5,230 bases of DNA from Mycobacterium sp. (GTDB lineage Bacteria; Actinomycetota; Actinomycetes; Mycobacteriales; Mycobacteriaceae). Of the stretch, positions 1 through 5,230 are shown piece by piece. Location: positions 1 through 5,230 of the forward strand of contig JAHBAP020000009.1 of assembly GCA_018500005.2 (NCBI GenBank). Direction: 5' to 3'. The notes under the pieces are model-generated. The model was given only the letters and a program-made list of their open reading frames with translations, was not told where the DNA came from and searched no databases. Within the stretch, counting starts at the first letter, position 1; each line of letters begins with the position of its first letter. A program made the translations under genes and the position numbers.

Positions 1-349
1 CCGGGCGCCGCCGTTCCCCGGCACCGCAACCCGGCCTCGGCCCCCGACGCCGGCACGCACCCCGCCGCTGTCGCCGATCGCGCCGGTCGCTCCGTGGCCG
101 GACGGATTCCTGCCGGGCGACCCGGGGCCGCATGCGGGAGCCCCAGCCCCGGCGGCCCCGGGTGCGATGCCGGCTGAGGCAGCCCCGGCGTCGGCCCGCT
201 CCTACGGTGGCAACGTCGGCCCGGTCGGCAGCCAACTCGAGCGCGATCAGCTGTCCTACATCACCGGTGCGCCGGCGACGACTGCGACGCAACTGTTGAT
301 GGCCCCGGTAGTCCGCGGGATGACCGTGTCACCGGGAGAGGGGGCCTGA
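1..349 (+). CDS. mceA: MceA, C-terminal part (5' end outside window)
   Basis: This is the last 115 residues of the first Mce subunit of the operon; the first complete codon is at position 2 and TGA is at 347-349. The TM anchor, MCE domain and helical region lie upstream of the window. Visible are a Pro/Ala-rich low-complexity stretch (about the first 60 residues, including PLSPIAPVAPWPDG), then a non-repetitive C-terminal block starting SYGGNVGPVGS and continuing ERDQLSYITG and ATQLL. I recognise that block from the C-termini of mycobacterial MceA-type proteins. No cysteine is present in the visible part. The stop overlaps the mceB start by one base (TGATG). Assignment as MceA rests on this C-terminal motif and on lying immediately before mceB. 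In the family MceA is one of six subunits of the periplasmic lipid-import tunnel. The Pro-rich region is the least secure part, because its reading frame cannot be confirmed by conserved motifs. Confidence 0.85.
   Translation, partial: RAPPFPGTATRPRPPTPARTPPLSPIAPVAPWPDGFLPGDPGPHAGAPAPAAPGAMPAEAAPASARSYGGNVGPVGSQLERDQLSYITGAPATTATQLLMAPVVRGMTVSPGEGA
334..344 (+). promoter_or_regulatory. Ribosome binding site for mceB
   Basis: A purine-rich run, GGGAGAGGGGG, lies inside the last codons of mceA, 4 bases before the mceB ATG at 349. The GAGG core is well spaced for ribosome binding. It supports the 349 start and translational coupling through the TGATG stop/start overlap. Confidence 0.65.
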
Positions 350-1419
350 TGAAGGGCAAGCTGTCCAAAGTCGCAACGGGGCTGACCGTTTTCCTGGTCG
401 TCACCGCAATCATGACGTGGCTGGTCTACGCCACCCTGCAGCGGTCGGTCACCGGCGACACCACTCGTTACGCAGCGGAATTCACCGACGTGTTCGGTCT
501 GCGCGAGGGCGACGACGTCCGGATGGCCGGTGTGCGTGTCGGCCGCGTCATGAAGGTGGATCTCACCGACGACAGCCGCGCCATGGTGGATTTCGCACTG
601 CAGAGCGAGCAGAAGATCTTCCCCGACACCGAGGCGTCGATTCTTTACCAGAACATCGTCGGCCAGCGCTATCTGGATCTGCGTCAGGGCATCGGGCTCA
701 AGAGCGACGGCGCCGCCCTGGACGCGGGCAGCGTCATCCCGCTGGAACGCACCATCCCCTCGTTCGACGTCGGTGTGGTTCTCAACGGCTACGAACCGCT
801 TTTCGCCACCATCGACCCTAAGGCCGCCGACCAGATCACCGCCGCCGCGGTGCAGGGCTTGCAGGGCGACACCAATGCCTGGGCCAGCTTGGTCGATCAG
901 ACCGGCAAGCTCACCGAGACGTTCGCCGGCCGCGACCAACTCCTCGGGGACATGATCACCGGGATGGACCGGCTGTTCGGGACGTTGGCTGCGCAGAACG
1001 GCAATATCGACACCACCCTGAACAACACCCGGCAGATGGTCACGACATTCAATGCTCGCCGGCCGGAATTGGTGGCCTCGATGGGTTCGCTCTCCCGGGT
1101 CATGCGGGCTCTGGGTTCGGTCACCGCCGAGGTCAACCCGTCGTTGCAGGCATTGATCACCCGGGAGCCCGGATTCGCGGCACACCTCGTCACGATCGAG
1201 CCGCAACTGGCCTTCATGGGCGGCAACCTGCCCAAGATGCTCAAGGGCCTGGCGCGGGTCGCCAACGAGGGCGCCTACCTCAACGTCTACGCGTGCGACC
1301 TGAACGCGCTGGCCTTCTTCCCGGGTCTCAACGACGTGACCCCGGTCATCGTCAACGCCGCCACTCCCGGCAATCAGGCGCAGCACACCCCGAAGTGCAG
1401 GAATATGGCCAATGGTTGA
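349..1419 (+). CDS. mceB: MceB, Mce-family lipid transporter subunit
   Basis: The 356-residue product is the second Mce subunit, part of the hetero-hexameric tunnel that carries lipids across the periplasm to the YrbE permease. A short basic N-terminus (MKGKLSK) is followed by one hydrophobic helix, about residues 8-30, which should anchor it in the inner membrane. The MCE/MlaD domain is about residues 38-114, with GDDVRMAGVRVGRV and the loop YQNIVGQRYLDL (residues 100-111). A long helical region follows (about 150-300), expected to build the tunnel wall. The C-terminus has the MceB-type signature YACDLN, FFPGLND, ATPGN and PKCR. Its only two cysteines, Cys316 and Cys350, fall in that tail. 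The start is ATG at 349, overlapping the mceA stop by one base behind a good RBS. The 3' end overlaps mceC by 8 bases. Family and subunit are clear; substrate is not. Confidence 0.95.
   Translation: MKGKLSKVATGLTVFLVVTAIMTWLVYATLQRSVTGDTTRYAAEFTDVFGLREGDDVRMAGVRVGRVMKVDLTDDSRAMVDFALQSEQKIFPDTEASILYQNIVGQRYLDLRQGIGLKSDGAALDAGSVIPLERTIPSFDVGVVLNGYEPLFATIDPKAADQITAAAVQGLQGDTNAWASLVDQTGKLTETFAGRDQLLGDMITGMDRLFGTLAAQNGNIDTTLNNTRQMVTTFNARRPELVASMGSLSRVMRALGSVTAEVNPSLQALITREPGFAAHLVTIEPQLAFMGGNLPKMLKGLARVANEGAYLNVYACDLNALAFFPGLNDVTPVIVNAATPGNQAQHTPKCRNMANG
1399..1403 (+). promoter_or_regulatory. Ribosome binding site for mceC
   Basis: AGGAA lies inside the 3' end of mceB, 8 bases before the mceC ATG at 1412. 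It supports that start and an 8-base overlap with mceB. Confidence 0.6.
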
Positions 1420-2458
1420 GCGTAAATTCAAAGGCACCCCCCGCAAGCGCGTCCTCGAGGACCGCAATATCGCCGCAGTCGGGTTGGTGGCCCTCGCCGT
1501 TCTCCTCGGGTTGATGGCGACGTTGGTGATCATCACCAAGATCGGACCGGGCTACAAGAAGGTCAGCGCCGACTTCACTCAGGCGGCAGCGCTGTTGCCG
1601 AAGAATCCCGTCGTGGTCGCCGGCATCCCGGTCGGCACGGTCACCGGGATGAAGCTCAACGGCGATCACGTCACCGTCGATATGAAGGTGCAGAACAACC
1701 TCAACATCGGCAAGGACTCCCGCGCCACCATCATGGTCACCACCATCCTGGGTTCGCGGTACCTGTCGCTGGCTCCCGGCGGCGGTGGTCCGCTGGAGAA
1801 CAACACCATCGACATCAACCACACCGCGGTCCCCTATGACCTCCAGCAGGCGCTGCAGGATGTCGCGGTCAACTACGGCGAGGTCAACACCGATCAACTT
1901 GCGACTGCACTTCAGGCGCTCGGCAAGCAGGTCGAGGGGCTGCCGCCGCTGATCCCCAAGTCGATGGACAACCTCAAGAAGCTGTCGACCGTGATGGCCG
2001 AGCGGCGCGACCAGGTCGGCAACATGCTCAAGACGATGGACATCGTCACGGGGACCCTGCGTCGCCAGCAGAGCAGCTTGGGCGCCATGGTCAACCAGGG
2101 CAATCAGCTGGTCGGCGAATTCGCAACGCGTCAGGTCGCATTCCACGCGATGCTGCAATCGCTCAGGGACCTGGTCAATCTGCTCGACGACACGATCGTC
2201 ACCGACCGGGCTCAGGTGGACTCACTGCTGGCCAATATGAACACGTTGTCCGGTCTGGCCGCCAAGCACGAGGATCTGCTGCGCAACATCCTGCAGGTCG
2301 CCCCGGTGACGATCCGAGGGTTCGCCAACGCGACCGGCACTGGTAACGCACTGGACACCAACTTCTCCAACGGAATCCTCGTGGACTCCTGGATGTGCGC
2401 CATCAGCGGCCGCGCCAAGCAGTTCGGGATGATCCAGTACTACAAGGACTGCAAGTGA
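1412..2458 (+). CDS. mceC: MceC, Mce-family lipid transporter subunit
   Basis: The 348-residue product is the third Mce subunit. It has a strongly basic cytoplasmic N-terminus (residues 1-18, including RKFKGTPRKR), one transmembrane helix (about 20-42), and an MCE/MlaD domain (about 48-124) with VVVAGIPVGTVTGM and the loop TTILGSRYLSL (110-120). A Gly-run (PGGGGP) ends the domain. The helical region (about 145-300) contains heptad-like stretches such as MDNLKKLSTVMAERRDQVGN. The C-terminus reads SWMCAISGRAKQFGMI and ends YKDCK, with the only two cysteines at 329 and 347. Some Mce1/Mce4-type C and D subunits carry long proline-rich tails; this one stops right after the last cysteine. The start is ATG at 1412, supported by AGGAA at 1399-1403. 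The stop overlaps the mceD GTG by 4 bases (GTGA). The role in the lipid tunnel is inferred from the family and operon position. Confidence 0.94.
   Translation: MVERKFKGTPRKRVLEDRNIAAVGLVALAVLLGLMATLVIITKIGPGYKKVSADFTQAAALLPKNPVVVAGIPVGTVTGMKLNGDHVTVDMKVQNNLNIGKDSRATIMVTTILGSRYLSLAPGGGGPLENNTIDINHTAVPYDLQQALQDVAVNYGEVNTDQLATALQALGKQVEGLPPLIPKSMDNLKKLSTVMAERRDQVGNMLKTMDIVTGTLRRQQSSLGAMVNQGNQLVGEFATRQVAFHAMLQSLRDLVNLLDDTIVTDRAQVDSLLANMNTLSGLAAKHEDLLRNILQVAPVTIRGFANATGTGNALDTNFSNGILVDSWMCAISGRAKQFGMIQYYKDCK
2444..2448 (+). promoter_or_regulatory. Ribosome binding site deciding the mceD GTG start
   Basis: AAGGA lies 6 bases before GTG 2455, inside the end of mceC. No comparable site with this spacing stands before the in-frame ATG at 2395, so this site favours the shorter mceD product. 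Confidence 0.65.
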
Positions 2459-3570
2459 AGCGCGGTAGAGGGTTCATGATCCTGGCCATCGTCGGCCTGG
2501 TGGCGGCTGGCGTGGTCGGCTTCAACGTCTGGAAGTTGGCCCAGGCCCGTTCGCACACCATCACCCTGACAGCCCAATTCGACAACTCCGCGGGCCTGTA
2601 CCCGACGAACAATGTTCAGGTTCTCGGGATGAAGGTCGGCAGCGTCAAGAAGCTGACGCCGAAGAACGGCTACGTCGAGGTCGAATTCACCGTCGACAAG
2701 GACGTCAAGATTCCCGCCGATGCACAGGCCGTCACGCTGCAGACCTCGATCCTGGCCGAGCGGTCCATCGAACTCACCCCGGTCTACGGCGGCGGCGAGG
2801 TTATGCAGGACCACGCCACCATCCCGCTGACCAAGACCCGCACCCCGGTCGAGTTCACCAAGACCCTCGACATGGTTGACCGCCTTGCGGTTTCGCTCCA
2901 GGGCGACGGCAAGGGCAACGGCGCGCTTCGCACCCTGATCGACTCGGGCGCATCGATCGCGGACGGCAACGGCGAGCGCATCAAGGCCGCTCTCGGTGAG
3001 TTGTCCAAGGCGCTCAAACTCAGTGCCGACGGCGGCGCTCAGACCAAGGAGTCGCTGACCAAGGTCGTCGACAACCTCAGCGTTCTGATGGACAGCGCCG
3101 CCGCCAACGAAGCCACCCTGCGGGAGTTCGGGTCGAATGTCCGGGTACTGTCCCAGATCCTCGCCGACGAGGACATCGGTAGCGGCACCACCGGAAAGCA
3201 GCTGAACGTAGTGCTCACCCAACTCGGTGACCTGTTGGAGAAGAACCGCGACAACATCAAGGGTGCCGTCGACGGCAGCAGTGTCGCACTGAAAGCCACG
3301 GTCGACCATCAGCGCGATCTTGCTGAACTGCTCGATGTCGCGCCGATGACTCTGGACAACCTGTACAACATCATCGACCGCGAGAACGGGGCGGCGAGGG
3401 TGCGCGTGCTGACCGACAAGGTCCTCTTCGACGCCCCGCAGATCAAGGAGCTCTGCAACCTGATGCACCTGCGCCAACTGGGCTGCAGCACAGGAACTTT
3501 GCAGGACTTCGGCCCGGACTTCGGTGTCTCCTACATCCTCGACGGCCTTGCAGCGATGGGGCAGAAATGA
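2455..3570 (+). CDS. mceD: MceD, Mce-family lipid transporter subunit
   Basis: The 371-residue product is the fourth Mce subunit. I place the start at GTG 2455: it overlaps the mceC stop as GTGA, has AAGGA 6 bases upstream, and yields a normal anchor, a short basic KRGR N-terminus followed directly by one hydrophobic helix (about 7-23). An in-frame ATG at 2395 would add 20 residues (starting MRHQRPRQ) encoded inside the conserved mceC end, and is unlikely. The MCE/MlaD domain is about residues 34-112, with GLYPTNNVQVLGMKVGSV and the loop TSILAERSIELTP (97-109). A helical region spans about 130-315. The C-terminus carries the MceD hallmark KELCNLMHLRQLGCSTGTLQ, then DFGPDFGVSYILDGLAAM; Cys334 and Cys344 are its only cysteines. 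There is no proline-rich tail. It overlaps mceE by 4 bases. Confidence 0.94.
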   Translation: MKRGRGFMILAIVGLVAAGVVGFNVWKLAQARSHTITLTAQFDNSAGLYPTNNVQVLGMKVGSVKKLTPKNGYVEVEFTVDKDVKIPADAQAVTLQTSILAERSIELTPVYGGGEVMQDHATIPLTKTRTPVEFTKTLDMVDRLAVSLQGDGKGNGALRTLIDSGASIADGNGERIKAALGELSKALKLSADGGAQTKESLTKVVDNLSVLMDSAAANEATLREFGSNVRVLSQILADEDIGSGTTGKQLNVVLTQLGDLLEKNRDNIKGAVDGSSVALKATVDHQRDLAELLDVAPMTLDNLYNIIDRENGAARVRVLTDKVLFDAPQIKELCNLMHLRQLGCSTGTLQDFGPDFGVSYILDGLAAMGQK

Positions 3571-3635
3571 TGACGGCTAAGAAGAGGTTCACCGTCGCTC
3601 TGGCAGCGACGGTGTCGTTGACCACCGCAGGTTGC
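3567..3635 (+). other. Lipoprotein signal peptide and lipobox of MceE
   Basis: This encodes residues 1-23: two Met, a basic n-region (KKR at 5-7), a hydrophobic h-region (FTVALAATVSL) and the cleavage box TTAGC ending in Cys23. Position -3 is Thr rather than the usual Leu, a tolerated but less common lipobox form. Expected processing is diacylglyceryl transfer to Cys23 and cleavage before it by signal peptidase II. Confidence 0.8.
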
Positions 3636-4877
3636 GCCACCAACGGCCTGGCCAGCCTGCCGCTGCCGAAGCCGGGATTGAGCCGCGGTTCGGGTTACGT
3701 CATCACCGCGGTGTTCGAGAACGCGTTGAACCTGCCCGCTTTCGCCAAGGTGCGTCTCGCCGGTGCGGATGTCGGTCAGTTGGAGAACCTCGAGGCCAAG
3801 GACTTCACCGCCGTCGCCACCATGCGGATTCGGGATGGCGTCGAACTCCCCCAGGGCAGCACCGTCGAGTTGCGTTCGGCGACACCGCTGGGCGATGTGT
3901 TCATTGCGGTCAAGCCCCCGGAGAACGGCTCGGGGGCAAGCCTGCTGAAGAACGGCGACGTGATTCCCATCGAGCGGACCGCGGAAGCGGCCACCGTGGA
4001 GAACCTGTTGACCGGCGCCGCGGTGCTCGTCAACGGCGGAGCGGTGCAGAACCTCACCGACCTGATCAACGGTGCCGGCAAGGCGGCCGGGAACAACGGC
4101 GGCAAGAACTTCCGCGAACTCGTCGACAAGACCAACCAATTGCTCGGCACGATGGATCGGCGCACCGACCAGATCTCGGATTCGCTGACCGCGCTGTCCG
4201 GTTTGTCGCGGCGGATCGATGAAAAGAACTATGTGCTGGTCGATTTGATGAACGCGGCCGCCCCGGCCACCAATGTTCTGGCCCAGCACACCAACCAGAT
4301 CGCCGATCTGGTGGTGCAGGCCGGAGGGATGACCGAGTCGATCAACAAGTTCCCGTCCATCAACGGAACCGACAACAGTGGGCGCAGTGTGATCGCCGAT
4401 CTCAACAAGATCTCCAGCGACTTCAACGACGTCGTGATGGATCCGAACTCGAACCTGGCGTCCATCAACAAGCTGATGCCGCCGGTCATCAAGGCCTCCT
4501 CGGGTAGCTCGCTCTCGTTGCGCGGCAATATCGACCGCCTCGTCCTGGGCCGAATCCCGGATATCGGCTTCGCCGGGGATCCGGGATTCTCCCCGCTGAA
4601 GTGGGCGCACTACAACGAGCTCATCGGTTCGTTCCAGAACACGCTGTACCGGTTGCAGGAGCGGGTCGTCGGACGCGGTCCGAACGTGCCGCAGGTGCCG
4701 GTGATCCCGAGCCCCACCGAGGCGGGCCAGTGGCAGGTCGTCGGACCGCCACCGGGACCGACCGCACCGGGTGAGTTCGTCCAGCCCGCCGGGCCGCCGC
4801 CTGGGCCGGTCCCGCCGCCTCCGCCACCTGTCCCCGCGCCGGCGGTGCCCGCGCCCGCCGTGGAGCCGGTCCCGTGA
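3567..4877 (+). CDS. mceE: MceE, Mce-family lipoprotein subunit
   Basis: The 436-residue product is the fifth subunit, the lipid-anchored member of the hexamer (the LprK/LprN type in M. tuberculosis operons). Basic residues (TAKKR) precede a hydrophobic stretch and the lipobox TTAGC, with Cys23 as the predicted lipidated residue and the only cysteine in the protein. The mature N-terminus has the family-typical GLASLPLPKPG. The MCE/MlaD domain is about residues 44-120, with VRLAGADVGQL and the loop ATPLGDVFIAV (105-115). A helical region (about 130-300) and a globular C-terminal part (about 310-370, KWAHYNELIG) follow. The protein ends in a proline-rich tail (394-436). The start is ATG 3567, which overlaps the mceD stop by 4 bases; the adjacent ATG at 3570 is an equally possible start, one residue shorter. 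Only a weak G-run (3558-3561) serves as RBS, so translation probably relies on coupling to mceD. It overlaps mceF by 4 bases. Confidence 0.94.
   Translation: MMTAKKRFTVALAATVSLTTAGCATNGLASLPLPKPGLSRGSGYVITAVFENALNLPAFAKVRLAGADVGQLENLEAKDFTAVATMRIRDGVELPQGSTVELRSATPLGDVFIAVKPPENGSGASLLKNGDVIPIERTAEAATVENLLTGAAVLVNGGAVQNLTDLINGAGKAAGNNGGKNFRELVDKTNQLLGTMDRRTDQISDSLTALSGLSRRIDEKNYVLVDLMNAAAPATNVLAQHTNQIADLVVQAGGMTESINKFPSINGTDNSGRSVIADLNKISSDFNDVVMDPNSNLASINKLMPPVIKASSGSSLSLRGNIDRLVLGRIPDIGFAGDPGFSPLKWAHYNELIGSFQNTLYRLQERVVGRGPNVPQVPVIPSPTEAGQWQVVGPPPGPTAPGEFVQPAGPPPGPVPPPPPPVPAPAVPAPAVEPVP
4746..4874 (+). repeat. Proline-rich low-complexity tail of MceE
   Basis: This encodes the last 43 residues of MceE (394-436), more than half of them proline. 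It contains PPPGP-type units, a run of six prolines (PVPPPPPPVP) and the short tandem VPAPAVPAPAV. It is probably disordered or an extended polyproline helix on the periplasmic side, possibly reaching into the cell wall; that role is inference. The same DNA also carries the RBS and the GTG start of mceF at its end. Confidence 0.8.
4862..4865 (+). promoter_or_regulatory. Ribosome binding site for mceF
   Basis: GGAG lies inside the last codons of mceE, 8 bases before GTG 4874. The in-frame ATG at 4886 lacks an equally good upstream purine run, so this site favours the GTG start and a 4-base overlap with mceE. Confidence 0.55.
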
Positions 4878-5230
4878 TCGGGCGCATGGCCGATGGCATC
4901 GTCGGAATCGTCAAAGCGGGTCACCGGCAGAAGGCGTGGCTGTCCGCGTTGGCCCTGCTGGTCACGCTGCTGGTGGGTCTGGCGTATGTGACGTTCGGCG
5001 CACTGCGGTGGAACCCGCTAAAGGGCGTCTATCACGTCAATGTGCAACTGCCGGCCTCCGGCGGACTGCTGGCCAATCAGGACGTCACCCTGCGGGGCAT
5101 CCAGATCGGCAAAATCGAGCACCTGGCGCTTACCCCCGACGGTGTCGACGCCATGATCAAGATCAACGACGGTGTCGAACTGTCGGAGTCCAGCAAGGCC
5201 CGGGTCGCCGGCCTGTCGGCCGCCGGTGAG
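4874..5230 (+). CDS. mceF: MceF, N-terminal part (3' end outside window)
   Basis: The first 119 residues of the sixth Mce subunit run off the window end. The start is GTG 4874, overlapping the mceE stop as GTGA, with GGAG 8 bases upstream; ATG 4886 (residue 5) is an alternative. The N-terminus is followed by one transmembrane helix, about residues 22-41 (WLSALALLVTLLVGLAYVTF), then FGALRWNP and an MCE/MlaD domain from about residue 51. That domain has the typical GGLLANQDVTLRGIQIGKI and reaches ARVAGLSAAGE at the edge, a sequence characteristic of MceF. No cysteine is present so far. A longer open frame in another phase (4771-5229) is Arg/Ser-rich, has no family motif and is a shadow. In characterised operons MceF closes the six-subunit ring; the helical region and C-terminus are not visible here. 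Confidence 0.93.
   Translation, partial: MIGRMADGIVGIVKAGHRQKAWLSALALLVTLLVGLAYVTFGALRWNPLKGVYHVNVQLPASGGLLANQDVTLRGIQIGKIEHLALTPDGVDAMIKINDGVELSESSKARVAGLSAAGE

Noticed and set aside
26..64. Possible frameshift in the MceA linker, where another frame reads NPASAPDAGTHP
   Set aside because: The alternative frame runs into a stop soon after, and the frame used here stays open and joins the conserved C-terminal block. In low-complexity Pro/Ala-rich DNA several frames look protein-like, so this is not evidence of an indel.
256..1539. Long open frame on the minus strand covering mceB
   Set aside because: It is antisense to a clear Mce gene, is Asp/Gly/Val/Arg/His-rich with no domain I recognise, and is what G/C-rich third positions of the sense gene produce. 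Similar minus-strand frames at 1352-2158, 2440-3477 and 3531-4610 are rejected for the same reason.
3914..3937. Perfect 7-bp inverted repeat, GCCCCCG with CGGGGGC and a 10-base loop
   Set aside because: It lies within mceE codons for the MCE domain and the following turn, and no T-run follows, so it is not a convincing terminator. Such GC hairpins are expected by chance in DNA of this composition.
3632..4222. Plus-strand open frame inside mceE (196 residues)
   Set aside because: Arg/His/Gln-rich shadow of mceE in another frame, with no recognised motif; the frame at 417-821 within mceB is the same kind of artefact.
4771..5229. Plus-strand open frame of about 150 residues across the mceE/mceF junction
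   Set aside because: Its translation is Arg/Pro/Ser-rich with no family motif, while the frame beginning at GTG 4874 encodes a recognisable MceF anchor and MCE domain over the same DNA.
1..5230. Search for a previously undescribed system, mobile element, CRISPR array, RNA gene or regulator
   Set aside because: The window is fully occupied by six consecutive mce genes with overlapping ends. No spare sequence, terminal inverted repeats, repeat-spacer pattern or tRNA-like fold was seen by eye.

Overview
The window is the middle of an actinobacterial mce operon (mammalian cell entry; ABC-type lipid import). All six mce paralogues, A to F, are present in canonical order on the + strand. The DNA is strongly GC-rich with G/C-biased third codon positions. 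The six-gene A–F arrangement, with a lipoprotein in the fifth position, points to Mycobacteriales: a Mycobacterium/Mycolicibacterium-like organism, or less likely Nocardia or Rhodococcus. Species, and which mce paralogue operon this is (mce1, mce4 or another), cannot be fixed from the window.

Layout: 1-349 is the 3' end of mceA (Pro/Ala-rich linker plus conserved C-terminal block). Then come mceB (349-1419), mceC (1412-2458), mceD (GTG start at 2455, to 3570), the lipoprotein gene mceE (3567-4877), and the 5' part of mceF (GTG start at 4874, running off the window at 5230). There is no intergenic DNA. All five junctions overlap by 1 to 8 nt and most have a Shine-Dalgarno-like stretch inside the preceding gene, so one polycistronic mRNA with coupled translation is likely. 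I see no promoter, terminator, RNA gene, mobile element, CRISPR array or regulator gene.

How the genes work together: in characterised mycobacterial systems (Mce1, Mce4) the six Mce proteins form a hetero-hexamer. Each gives one N-terminal anchor, one MCE/MlaD domain to a ring, and a helical region to a long tunnel across the periplasm. The tunnel passes lipid to a YrbEA/YrbEB permease pair driven by the ATPase MceG. MceA, B, C, D and F are normally anchored by a transmembrane helix and MceE by a lipid. The visible sequence fits this: B, C, D and F have a single N-terminal hydrophobic helix, and E has a lipobox. The yrbE genes normally lie just upstream of mceA, outside the window. The lipid carried cannot be inferred because no catabolic neighbours are visible.

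I found no evidence of an undescribed system. The points most worth a second look are a C-terminal cysteine pair in each of MceB, MceC and MceD, a proline-rich tail on MceE with none on MceC or MceD, a divergent conserved loop in MceD, and GTG starts for mceD and mceF that simple ATG-based calling would miss.
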